From Opisthocomus hoazin (lineage: Eukaryota > Chordata > Aves > Opisthocomiformes > Opisthocomidae), in contig NC_134429.1 of NCBI RefSeq assembly GCF_030867145.1, forward strand, positions 18,709,115 through 18,773,114: a stretch of 64,000 nt of DNA, in the 5' to 3' direction. Made by a program: the position numbers and the translations under genes. This document shows, in pieces, positions 24,101-35,541 of this stretch (position 1 is its first letter; every line of letters begins with the position of its first letter). The notes below the pieces were generated by a model. That model searched no databases and was not told where the DNA came from. It was given only the letters and a program-made list of their open reading frames with translations.

Positions 24101-27100
24101 ATTCTTCTTCGTTCAACAACAGATCAGGAGGTGGGTTGTCAGCTTGGTACCATCGATCCTTCAGGTTATCTAAAACTTCCTGTGCTAAAAATTTAAGAAA
24201 AATATTTAAGCTACCGTATTCAATCTCTTTGAAGTTCTTAAAATATACCTTCCTCGGCTACTCAATTGTTTAAACAAGGATGACCTATGAACCACTTATT
24301 TTACAGTTGAACTCCCAAGGGAAGTGAGTGCTGAGTGCAATTAGTTTTGTCTAGTTTATGCTGAAACACTAGGAAAGATTCTTTAACCAAACAACTGAAC
24401 TGAAATTAGGAGATGAAAATAAAGACTTAGCTACACCTGTATCAAAACTTCAACGTACCAAGTGAAAAGTAATGTCCTACCAGTATTGTTAGCTGGTTTT
24501 GCTAGGAGGTATGAATAATCCAAATTGGTTCAGTACTTGCTGTTCTCCTTTCTTATTTTCATACTTTGAAGGCCACCACCAACAGAAATCTTTCACTTGC
24601 CTGAATACCAGTAGTACCTGTCTTCTGAACAAACCATTTTTGTTTTCTACTTTAAACCAGTCCTTCACATTGAAATAGCCAAAACTTTTTTCAAATTCAA
24701 AATGTTTTTCCAATTCGCTATCTCCCCATCTCTACAAACTGCAGTAGTGACATCACATACCTAGTTAGTATCTACAAGAAAGGAAGATGTCAAAAAATTC
24801 TTTTCCTACCCAAATAATAACCATAGAACAACAAACCCTTTAACATTTAGCATGTTTTCTTCTAAGACCAAGTAACATGACCATCGTTAAATGTAGAAAG
24901 ACGCTTCTGATCTGTGAAGCATTACTGCACTTCTTTCATCTTACACTGTGCAGGCAAGTACTTAAGTGAGTTTCTCCTAAACTCAAATGAGAATCATCAT
25001 TTGTACATGAGTTTCCACTAAAACCATGCATCTGATTTGAAGAAAAAACCACCCTGCAACACACAATGTGAAAATTGTGTGCACCTAGTGGTCCTGAACA
25101 TAACCAAACAGGAAAAAAAATACCTGCATAGTGTATTCTTTTTCTGGTGTAGGCATTTTCTAAATGACACACTGGAAAAAATACTGTCTGTGGCACACTC
25201 TGCTATCTGCAAAATAGACTAACAAACACAAATCTGAGGCATTTGCTTCTTACAAGTTTTAAAAACACTCTGAAAGACTACAGTGTTCAGATACTTTTTT
25301 TCATTTAATAAACTGTCTTTAGTAGCTCCTAAATGCTTTTCATTGCTGAGATACAAGAGAAAAAAAACACCACCGTCATCATATCTACATTTTTGAACTG
25401 CTAGTTAAGTCTTCAGTGAATGTTTTTTTGTGAAGAGTAAAGAAATCTTTCAGTCTTCACATGAATCTTAGTGCAAGTTTGCAAATAGCAAGTTTTAGTT
25501 ATATTAAGGACATAAGCAAACACAGAATAACCAAATCACTTGCTTATAGTTTTCCAGCGTAGCCAACTCCAAATGTTAGAAGTCGCAAGTCAATCTCCCT
25601 TTGCCTACCTTTCTTACTTAGTCTTCAATGAAACTCAACTGTCAGTCATCACTTGAAACTGTCATTATCTGCACAAGTCAAATAAAGTTGCGTCCAAACT
25701 GTAGTGTGCTTCTGCGCAAAACTCAGAACGTGCCTTAAGATCCACACATTCAGGTTTTTTTTTATTATACAGATCAAAAAAGAGTACTTTTACCCTGCAC
25801 TAGAGTATGAAAAGAAGTTTTGCCTATCATCCTCAGGAAGCTCTAGATAACTAATTTGATTTTCCCAAACAAGACTTGTTACCTAGGTACAAAAATGATT
25901 ATGTACACATTTCCCTTATTCAGCAAATCTTTTATCTGATGAGCATTCCTGTAAACTGTAGTTAACCACACTGCCATAGAACACGCTGCACAGGTGTTTT
26001 CCCTGCCATAAAATTCAAAGGTCCATTTGCATTTTAGTTGCTTTTTGATAAATGGAAAATACAACATAACCCACTTTTAAATGACTAATTCCTGCAAGGA
26101 AAGACTAAGGCTTCGTGTTTTACCTAACAGTAAATTTAAACACTTTTAGAAGGGGGGGAGCAGGGAGATTACTCTGTTAAGAGTCACAATGAAGCCAGAT
26201 TCAAATGAAAGTTTCAAAAGTAATAAGCAAGAAATGATCAATCTCTCCAACCTAAAGCATCAACCTCTCTCTCTAGAGAGCACAGACGAAACATCAAAGA
26301 ATTGTTAGGCAGCCTTCTGCTATTAACTCCTAGTATGCTTTGCAGTGCCTAAGCATGCACCTATTTAAACACCACACTTTGGTAGTACCTACACTCCTCA
26401 ATTTCAGAACAGGAGTGGAGTGTAGCAGCTCCCTTTCATTTGAGGCAACAGGGGACCTGGTTCCCACATTAACAATACAATGGTCCACAGACAAAAGTAG
26501 TCTGACCAACTTTAGCAGACTGTTAAACATAAATAACTGAGAACTTCAAACAGGCAGTAACAAATGAGCAACCAAGATTTTTCAGTGTTAAATATTTACA
26601 TCCAGAGTGCTGAGAAGGCAGATTTGAGTTGGAAAGAAATCTAGTATTTCTGTCTTTTGACATACACATTCTACATTTGTGTAGAAGTAGAACAACTAAA
26701 GCATCTTTTATCAGGAACAGTTTTGACATCCAGGTTTCAGCAAAGTAAAAGAAAAACCAACACACAACAATGGTCTGCACTTACTTTCTTCATCTATTTT
26801 CAACTCTTCATTGTTTCTGATCTTCTCTGCAATCTCTTTTTCATTAAAGCCCTTACTTGCCAAAAATTTAATTTTATATTCATCCCAGGACACATGGCCT
26901 GTAAGAAAGAGCCACATCTCAGACATGACATAGTATGCTTAAATGACAAAGTTATGGTTTCATTACTTCAAACAGCGTGTGCTAAAGTCTTCTGGTTCAG
27001 CACTATAACCATGAAGCTACGGCTAAGTTTTATGAATAGCAATATGAAAACTATCACCTGATTCACTCTTCTGTTTCTTTAGACCAGACAGGCCCTGTGA

Positions 27101-30100
27101 AAAAAAAACCCAACTACTTATGCCACCATCCTCACCCCGTCCCTGTCAGAGCCACTTGTTGCAATTTCCTATGACCGCAAGTGAAATAACATAGCAATCA
27201 ACACAGAATTACAACGCTGACGTAACACACATTATTTCTTTGCTTTATTGCCTCCTGCGTGGATCAAAACTGTTGTGATTATATGCAGTCCAAAGGAACC
27301 TGCAGAGCACCCAGTAGGTTTGGTTACTAGCAACTGACTTAAGATGTCATCAGGAGACAGGGAAATTGTTCGTCTTACCATCACCATCAGGGTCCACAGC
27401 TCGGAAGTGCATTTTGTTCTCTTCCACAGCTTCCTGGAAGTGTTCATCTGTTTTTTCCATGATCCAGCGCTGCATCTCTTTCGCACCTATCTTTTTATCA
27501 TTATTTATATCCACCCTATGGATGAACAGCAAACAAAATTTAGATTCGGAGATTGGAGAGGGGTGCGTGTGGTATATTCTTAGATTCTACATTAATTACT
27601 TTATTCAACAATAACAAACATAGGCTTCTACAGAAAAGAGTATATTTATAACCCTCTCTGAGAAGCTGTACATTCTCTGAACTACGGGGCAAGCAAGTAG
27701 CAGGTTAGACATATATTTCATAATTAAAGTAACGACAACATCTAGCTTGCTACTCAGTGAAAAACATTTAGCCATACTTCACTTTGCTGTCAGCTAACTC
27801 ACATTAAGTTTTTGAGTAAATTTTTAAAGCAGAGCGAATCACAAATACATGACTCATGGCATATTAGCTCATCTCCTGCTGGTTCAGAATTGTCAACTTC
27901 CAGCTGCTGCAGACTTTCACTACTTTGAAAAACTTCTTTAACATTCGCTCAAACCATTAACTTCCTCTCATTTTATCTTTCCAAGTCTTTTTCACCTTGA
28001 CCTTCCAAGATCTCTGAAGTTTACTGATGAGCTGCATCCCTATGTCTGCTTAGATCACATCACAACTGCCGTGACCATTAAAAACAATGAAAATATAACA
28101 TGAATAACCTTGGTGTATCTTCACTCCGAGGGTGACGGAGCCCTGGAACAGGCTGCCCAGGGAGGCTGTGGAGTCTCCTTCTCTGGAGATATTCCAGCCC
28201 CGCCTGGACGTGGTGCTGTGCAGCCTGCTCTGGGTGACCCTGCTTCGGCAGGGGGTTGGACTGGGTGACCCACAGAGGTCCCTTCCAACCCCTACCATTC
28301 TGTGATTCTGTGACTTTCAAACTATTTAATACTTTGATTGTATTACTTGTAAGTGCAAAAAAACCCAAAAAAGAAGTCTCCTCTATTATAACTTGATCTC
28401 TCATAACGTATTACAGCTGGTAAGTTTTTAATTCTTAACACATTTAGAAGTTCTGCACATACATTTGTTCTCCATTAGGCTTCTGAGTTATCAGGTTCCT
28501 TTTGCTTTGTCAAAGGATATGCTTGCACTCAGTGCTACTGAGCTACAGAACTAAACTTTTTCTACCCGACGAAAATTAACAGTAAATGTCTAGTCTGACA
28601 ATCCACTCTTCTCCTTTATCTACTATTATATACTAATTGCTTTATTGTATTAAGATATACTGTCACACCATCAATTTCATTAATGCTTATTTGATTAAAA
28701 AGAAGTTAATATAAAAATCACAGTTGAAGAACAAAAACAATAACATGCCACTAAGGTATTTTTAGCATATCATTAAGTATTTATTAAAAAAAAGATAAAA
28801 CAATATTTAAAACTGAAAAGACACCATTAACATTTAGGAGGCAAGACGCTATTTAAAGCGTACCAAACCCAGTCTTGTTCAATTAAAAAAAACACCAAAA
28901 AAACCCACCAACAAAGCAAAACAGCACAAAAACCCCCAGCTTGACTCTGGCTTTTTTATCTGTTTGTATCACTGTCTTCACAGTATTGAAGTGTTATCAT
29001 TGAAACTCAAGTTATAAATATGTGATTTGCCTTTAAATGTCAACTAAATGTTAAAAGCTTAAGCCAAATAACAACCCTAGAACCTAATCTTCTACAACTT
29101 ATAACTGTATTACCCAATGCAGTATTAATGGTTTTAAATATTGTATCACAACTTTCCACATATATATGCATGGGCTCAGTATTAGCAACTTATCAGTATC
29201 AACGGCAAGACCAGTAAAATGTTCATGTGCCTCTCATGCCACCTTGCACTTACCAGGTGAAAAAAATGTGGGTTTTGATATGGACTAGGTACCATCTAAA
29301 ACAAGCAGGGAAAACAATGCATTTTCCTCTCAACATTTAACATTCCAGTTTCCGCAGATCAAAGCTATCAAACTTACTACTTCCAAGCTGTACTTTCCAC
29401 CTAAATCACATTTTAACTAGGGAGCAAGACAACAAACACCCCATTTATTGCTCTTCCAGCCCATGAAAGCCCATGCTACCAGAGTTCACAAGCAGTCTCC
29501 AATGACTCAGATTGTCATGAACTATCAGGCATCCGCAGTATAAGGCGAGCTGAAATCCTTCCCATGTCCATAAACAGCACTTCATGCTTCTGAGAGGAGT
29601 ATTTCCAACTGTATGAAATGTAAGATATGGTCCTGCCGTGAGGTTACCATCTAAGGCAGCATCAGACGCAACAGTTCCTTATAATGTCTAAGTCCAAGGT
29701 TAACACTTCATTGACTATTCAAACTGCATTTCATTATCTGTTCACAGCCTAAATGTTAATACCACGCTTCATCACGAAACAAGCAGGTAGGCTACTTTGT
29801 CAACTTTTCCTTAAAAAAAGCCTACAGTAAGGGCTGCACTGACTACTGATGTCAAGCCTGGAAGAACAGGTTTTAAACACTTCAGCCCAGTTTCTCAACC
29901 ACAAGCCATTAGAAATTTGCTTTTTGTGGCTACTTTTCAGAAGGTCCACATCTGAAAGTACTATCAATAAACACTGGCCACTCAGGTTTTCAGATCCGTG
30001 TTTTCAGGTTCCTGAACAACAACACTGCAATGCTGCCTGAGGTACTACAGGGAGCAGGAAGACAGTGTTCTTACCTAAATGACTGAAGATAACAATTCCC

Positions 30101-33100
30101 TTGAGCACCTAGTGCATATCACTTTAGAGCTGGCTTCTGTTTCAACAAAATACTGAAAGCAGATCCAGAAAATAATTTTTAGTAACAAAAAACAAAGCAA
30201 AGCTCTACTTTACATGGTAGAAGGTGTGCAAAATGTATTAGGTACACACTCAAATGGACAGGTTAGGAAAAACACAAATCAGGGTGCACACACTAAAAAA
30301 TTCCAATGGCATACAGCATAAACAGCTTTTTTAACCGAATAGCACAAATCTGTAATCTAAACCAAAGATATTAAACCAGGAAAGCTTAAAACATCCCCTC
30401 TCCTCATTCTTTATTCTACCTGCTGTTGTCCAACATCGGCTGATATTACTAGCACCCTCCCACCACAGGCTGAACGCACACCAGTACAGATGAATACTGT
30501 GTTGGGCTGTGAGATAAACCCGAAATCAAGAAAGGGGGCATGGATCTTGCCAAAACCACTCCCTATGTGCAGTCTGAACACAGTCACAGCTGTAAAGTCT
30601 AAGAGAACTACGCTTACAAGCATCGTGGGATTCAGAGCAAGTTCTGCTTTAGGAATGGGTAAGTTCATGACTTTTAAATCAGGGGAGAGAAACCAACCAA
30701 AACACCTCTGTACATGGTAGCAGTTAACAGAAGGTGTATTTAACCCTGTGATCTGATGAATGACCACCAAGCTAAGGCACTCAGCTAACACAAAGATTTT
30801 AGTTTTTAAAACACAACTAGCGCTGCAGCTAAGCAGCTGAAAATATTGCAAAATGCAAACGCTAGAAGGATGTTCAACTTTCAAACTCTCAGGGGTAACA
30901 CCACCACCACAGAAACACCCTGACAGAAAGCCACACTCATTGCATTCTTCCGTACTTGAATTTATCAGTTTTGTTCAGTACATGTAATTTAATCAATAAC
31001 TGACCCTTAGAAGCAAGGCTCCCCAAACCGAATTCTAGTACCCATGCCACTGATGAAGCAAAACCAGCGTCACCGTAACTACACTTCATTGCTTCCAGTA
31101 TCCATCCTCCTCCCCTCCCATCAGTACCCACCTACACAAGCCAAACTATACCATACAGCAAAATAATAGAAATTCTATAGATTCCAGGCTAATTTAAACT
31201 ATTTAAATGGGCACTACAGCAAATGTGGGGTTTTGGCAATTATGAGAAGTACAAGAAAAAAGGATGTCAAGTAAGCCCCTTGCACAGGTTTGTTGACCTG
31301 AAGGTACCTGAACACTTGCCCTCGGCAGGGAACAAAGACTAAAGAGAGGTACCCAGGATTTTCTGCACCATGTCCCAGCTTAACAGGGCAAAGTGGAAAT
31401 ACTGATCAACTTCTAAAAAAACACTTCTGTAGAAAAGTAAGACTTGACCTCCCAGTAAAGAGTGATTTCAGAAACTGAAATACGGAATTATGAAATGCCA
31501 CTTGTTCTTTCAAGTCTCATATAGATTGCTTGCCTAGAAAAAACATGGTTTGGTGGGCTTTTCTTCCATGTTTCAACTTCATCTTCAGTAACTCTATTAG
31601 ACAATAACTTATACTTTGAATTGATTGTACTTTAACTACTACTAAAGTACAATTTAATTGTACCTTATATCACACTGTCACATCATAAAATCTCACCTTT
31701 CATTCATTAAAAACTCATTTTTTCTTTATGTCTTATTTCCAAAGCATTCAGAAGCCTGTGACATACTAGCTTTTCATGGAAGTTCATAGTATTTCTCTCT
31801 TCACTCACCCCTTAAGAGTATGTCTAGAAAGCAACCAAATTCCTCAGAATGATTTTCCACATTTGTAATCTGATCATCTAACAGAATGTCATTTTAAGTA
31901 TGTATATGAGTGAAGTTGATCTTTAATCCAATTTCTTTAAGCTTCCTAAAAAAACCACTTTCATAACAAACAGGCAGAAATGAACAGAATTTGCAATTTG
32001 TGAACGACAATTTACTAACCACCAATTGAACGTTTCCAATAAACATACAGCAATAAAGAAAATGAAGCAATCTAAGTACAACCTTAATATTTGTATATAT
32101 CCTACCGATGACATGAGTGGTCTGAATAGTGGGCAACAGTAATAAAGGCTTCTACTCTAAATGAACAAGACACCCTGGTTTGCCCATTTGCTTTAGCTAC
32201 CTTACTCAGGAGAACACCAAAAAAAAAAAATCCAGTGTTATTATCGATATTTTTTCCCTGTTAATAAAAAATTCACAGAAAAAAGCTTTGTTAAGCCTTC
32301 CCATTTTATCTCAAGTACATGCACATCCCCACACTATCGTCAGCATTAAAAGCACCAATGTAATTTAAGATGTTCTAAGAAAATTAACCCTCCACTGCAG
32401 AAATGCAAATGAAGCCAATTCTGCCACCTAATGTCTATAAGTATACACTGCTTTTGATTTCCATTATGTTTACTGACCTCCAAACAATCTGACAGTTTCT
32501 CAGCTGGCACAAACCTTATCTAGCACAAGTGCTTTATAAAAGGAAAAATGCCTTAATGTCTAAAAGCAAAGTCAATATTTCTATACCAAGTAGAGCTAGA
32601 TGAAGTTTTCAAAAAGGCTACAAAAGAAAAATTTAATCTTTCTATTCTCATGTTTAATTCTCATTCTCTTTTCTTTTTATACATTCTCTTTTCTTTTTAT
32701 ACATTCCGAGGAGCTAAATGTTTTATTAACAACACCGCTAACTTAACGAAGAAAGCTGTCATATCAGTTTATGAATTCTTGGTATGTGCAGTTAGGCGTA
32801 AGTATTTTAACCTCCATGTACTTGATTTGAAATACTCAAATTTTAGACACTTACCACCTACTAGAAAGTTTTAAGAACAGAAAGCAACTGTTAGTTTGTT
32901 TACCACAATCTGCCTGTCCTTTTTCTTCCCTTCTGCCTTTACTACTGTTTTCAGTGTTTTTCCTCTACACTTATTTGCAGAAGTCACAACAAAAACAAAA
33001 ACAAGATCCATATGGAATATCAGATCAAACAGTTAATATAAGAAACTTGGACTGTCAATCAAAGCCAAGCTCACAGCAAAGCAACAGAGCATACTACTGC

Positions 33101-33861
33101 TAGAACAAAACTGGAATGAACTCCCACCCTTCCAATTCATCACACGGGCATTCTACCACTAAGGTAGCCCTTCTTTACCAATTCCTTCATCTAAGATACA
33201 GATGTGATTCATTATTCATTGAGGCAGGAAACCAGGAAAAAGTAATACTACTTTTCATACCTCAACAGGCTACATAAGTTTTTTCACACAGAAACAGTGT
33301 GTTTTGTCGTAAGTTTTACTAGACCACAGCACCAATCCTGTACACAGATCGTGACTCCCAACACACACATTCTCACTCCTGACACTGGTTAATACAAGCA
33401 TAGTAACACCTTAATAACATGAACACAGTGCTTATAGTATGATGCCTTCCTCCTCATCACTGCAATTTTTAAGCATTACAGAAAAATCTGCAAATTTTCC
33501 TCTGAAGATCAGAGAAAGAGGCTGCACTGCTCTTGGTAATGTACATAACTTACTTTGAAAAGATGATCATGAGCTTCTTCCTATTTTTTCTAGGTTCCGA
33601 ATCTTCCTCAAACTCTTCCATCTCTTTTCCTAGGAAAACTTCTTGATGAAATTCTTTGTTAAGATGTCCATCCATCTCCATTTTTACCCCGTTCAAGTGA
33701 TCTGGGGGCAAGATCTCATTCTCATCTTTACTGTCGGCTGGCTTTTCTTTGAGGGCTGAATTATTTGCAGGCCTTGCATAAACATCCATTAGAAGAAATA
33801 CAAACAGAAGGGACAGATACAGAGATCCCAAACTGCAGAGAAAGGCCTGCCTCGACATCAT
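20947..33861 (-). CDS. SDF4: SDF4 (Cab45), Golgi luminal EF-hand protein, 6 coding exons
   Basis: CREC-family calcium-binding protein of the Golgi lumen that helps sort secretory cargo at the trans-Golgi network. Coding exons join as 33861-33554, 27515-27379, 26898-26785, 24184-24026, 22891-22716 and 21123-20947; all junctions are GT/AG and in phase, giving 356 aa (the human protein is close to 360). Visible parts: hydrophobic signal peptide (about 1-29), the conserved [20 protein letters not shown] segment (48-66), and EF-hand loops at D105-E116, D144-E155, D240-E251, D285-E296 and D321-E332. A degenerate loop lies at about D202-E213. The C-terminus is HEEF, as in mammalian Cab45. The start follows the first of two consecutive ATGs; either could be used. 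The promoter is shared with B3GALT6. Confidence 0.96.
22716..22891 (-). CDS. SDF4: SDF4 coding exon 5
   Basis: 176 nt, acceptor TTGTAG, donor GTAAGT, ending in phase 0. It encodes two EF loops ([12 protein letters not shown] and [12 protein letters not shown]) separated by a conserved acidic linker. Confidence 0.95.
24026..24184 (-). CDS. SDF4: SDF4 coding exon 4
   Basis: 159 nt, acceptor ATTTTTAG, donor GTATGC. It encodes [20 protein letters not shown], the [15 protein letters not shown] segment and the helix before the next EF hand. The third EF loop here is non-canonical. Confidence 0.95.
26785..26898 (-). CDS. SDF4: SDF4 coding exon 3
   Basis: 114 nt, acceptor TTCTTACAG, donor GTAAGT. 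It encodes [16 protein letters not shown] and onward to LKIDEE, completing the second EF hand. Confidence 0.95.
27379..27515 (-). CDS. SDF4: SDF4 coding exon 2
   Basis: 137 nt. It encodes the first EF-hand loop ([12 protein letters not shown]), the [12 protein letters not shown] helix typical of Cab45, and the first half of the second loop (DPDGDG), which is split by the following intron. Donor GTAAGA. Confidence 0.95.
28124..28313 (+). mobile_element. CR1 LINE 3' fragment in SDF4 intron
   Basis: About 190 nt of a CR1 3' end, 5'-truncated, in the intron between SDF4 coding exons 1 and 2 and antisense to the gene. It contains the segment CTGCCCAGGGAGGCTGTGGA, the AGAGGTCCCTTCCAACCCC block and the terminal ATTCTGTGATTCTGTG octamers. 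It closely matches the copies at 46.4 kb and 62.7 kb. Confidence 0.9.
31624..31653. repeat. Perfect 11-bp inverted repeat
   Basis: Arms ATTGTACTTTA (31624-31634) and TAAAGTACAAT (31643-31653) flank an 8-nt spacer inside an SDF4 intron. A partial third copy of the arm follows at about 31656. No function is claimed. Confidence 0.8.
32662..32706 (+). repeat. 20-bp tandem duplication
   Basis: A pyrimidine-rich 20-bp unit occurs twice in a row (32662-32681 and 32682-32701), followed by five bases of a third unit. It lies in the large SDF4 intron and looks like slippage or microduplication. Confidence 0.85.
33554..33861 (-). CDS. SDF4: SDF4 coding exon 1
   Basis: 308 nt from ATGATG to an AAA/GTAAGT donor. 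It encodes the signal peptide, the RPANNS start of the mature chain, and the conserved acidic N-terminal region through KKLMIIFS. The upstream acceptor (TTTCTAG) is at 33921-33924, leaving about 59 nt of 5' UTR in the same exon. Confidence 0.95.
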
Positions 33862-33920
33862 TTTTTTCCTTTTTATTCAAAGTATTGGCTGATTAAATCA
33901 CTGTGAACGGATTAAATGAT
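33862..33920 (-). other. SDF4: SDF4 5' UTR portion of first coding exon
   Basis: Begins after a TTTGTTTCTAG acceptor and runs to the ATGATG start. It holds no upstream ATG. It implies at least one non-coding first exon in the CpG island. Confidence 0.65.
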
Positions 33921-34392
33921 CTAGAAACAAAATGGAAAAAACACAAAATTAAACTCTAGAACATTGTGTCATTAATAAAACGTCTCCTAAAATTCAGAAG
34001 AACCTACAGAGACACACAAAAGTATTTGCTGTGAAATAACAAAAAAGCCTGTTAAATACATGACAACAAATATATGTGTGCGTTTTCAGCCTGTGCATTT
34101 GCAACCTCTGTCAGAGGACTTCAGAAGATAACATCCTTTAAATGGCCTAGTTCTGCTCTGAAAACTGTCTTTGGGTGTTACAGCACCAGCTGACCCGACA
34201 GCTGAACCCCAGCATTTGCTGAGAACCCGATGCAGCGCACGAAGGGGTCACTGTCCCCGTCTGCAGCCCAAGCTGAGCTGCGGCAATGCCCCAGCGCAGG
34301 CACCGCACAAGCCGCAGAAGCAGCCACGACGGCGCAACGGTTTCCCAGAGCTCTCCACAGACCCCGCTCCAGGAAAGGCCTCAGGCACTCAC

Positions 34393-34812
34393 CGAGAGCT
34401 CCGGGCCGCCCTCGGTGCCCCCTTTCCCCGCGGGACGGGGACGTGGCCTCCGAAAAGCGGGACAGGCCGCGGGGAGCCGGGCCTGGCTGCCCCTCGCCCC
34501 GCTGCCGGCGGCTCCTGGCGGAAGGACGTCAGCCGGCGCGGAGGACCCCGGGCCCGCTCCCGCCCCAGAGCCGCGGGAGGAGGGAGGGGAGCGGGCCGGG
34601 CCGGGCCGGGCGCTGCGCGGGAAGTGCGTCAGGGCGCCGTGCGTGAGGAGGGGCGGGCAGCGGCCATCTTGGAGTAGGGCAGGGGGGCGCCCTGCTCCGC
34701 CTGCGGCCGCCATTTCCCCTCACGGCGGGCGGACCCTGACCCGGGCAAGAGGGAAGGCAAAACTGCGGGTGGTGAAAATTTGAACGCGTTTCCTCACGTG
34801 TTCTTCCTTACC
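34393..34812 (-). promoter_or_regulatory. SDF4: Candidate SDF4 non-coding first exon(s)
   Basis: Two strong minus-strand donors lie in the CpG island: CTCG/GTGAGT with exon end at 34393, and GAAG/GTAAGG with exon end at 34812. Either could splice to the acceptor before 33920. The start of transcription is not defined by sequence; the coordinates here only bracket the two donors. Confidence 0.4.
34575..34610 (+). repeat. G-rich tract with GGGCC tandem repeats
   Basis: Runs of GGG with short spacers, ending in four copies of a GGGCC-type unit (34593-34610). It is G-quadruplex-prone on the plus strand, within the bidirectional promoter. Confidence 0.7.
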
Positions 34813-35367
34813 TTCGCCAAGCGCGAAAGAACCTTTCTCATTCCCTTTTCCTGGCTATGCGTACACCTCCAGTTGCTTGAGAGTCCTTAAAACGCTGCCT
34901 TCTGTACGTAACGCGCTGCCAGCCACCCTCAGGAGAGCAGAACAGCGGCTAGCTCGCCAAAACACGCGGCTGCTTTCACAAGGGCTCTCCTGCGCCACAT
35001 GGAGTCGGCCCCGCCGGGCCCCGCGGCCGCCATCACGGCTGGAAGCAACAGGCGCCGGCCCCGCCGCGGCTTCCCTCGCCCTCAAGCAAAGCGGCGGCCG
35101 GCTCGGCGCGCCCGAAACCAAGATGGCAGCGGCTCGGCTTCGCGTGCCCTGCTGCAAGATGGCCGCCGCGAGGCGCCGCCGTGTGCGGTCAGGTGGTGCG
35201 GGGCGCGGCCTCTCCGCCCACCCCTTCCCCCGCACGGCGGGCGGCGAGAGGAGCGGCGGCAGCAGGGCCGCGCCGGAGCCCCGGCAGGTAGGCAGCCGCC
35301 TCTCCTCCGGCTCCTCCTCCCGGTCTGAGGCTTCCCCGAGGAGCAGGGGAACGGGCGGGAAGGAGAC

Positions 35368-35403
35368 ATGAAACCTCCTCTGAGGGGCGGCGAAGCGCGG
35401 TGA
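35368..35403 (+). CDS. Upstream ORF of B3GALT6 (11 codons plus stop)
   Basis: ATG followed by ten further codons and TGA (peptide MKPPLRGGEAR), 138 nt before the B3GALT6 start. It would be in the 5' leader if transcription starts upstream of 35368. It is a possible translational control element, not a protein claim. Confidence 0.35.
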   Translation: MKPPLRGGEAR

Positions 35404-35541
35404 GGGTTCCCGCAGGAATCTTGTCCCCTCCCGGTGGCCGTAGGCCGTTCCCGCCTAAATCTTCGGGGGGGCGGGGCTTCGCGGCCTGGGAGGGAGGGGG
35501 CTCCGGCCGGGGCCCGCTCGCCCCGTCGAGGCCCGGCGGCC

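Noticed and set aside
35434-35541. N-terminal extension of B3GALT6 from 35434
   Set aside because: The frame is open but starts with GTG, not ATG. The ATG at 35542 aligns with the known vertebrate start and precedes the membrane anchor.
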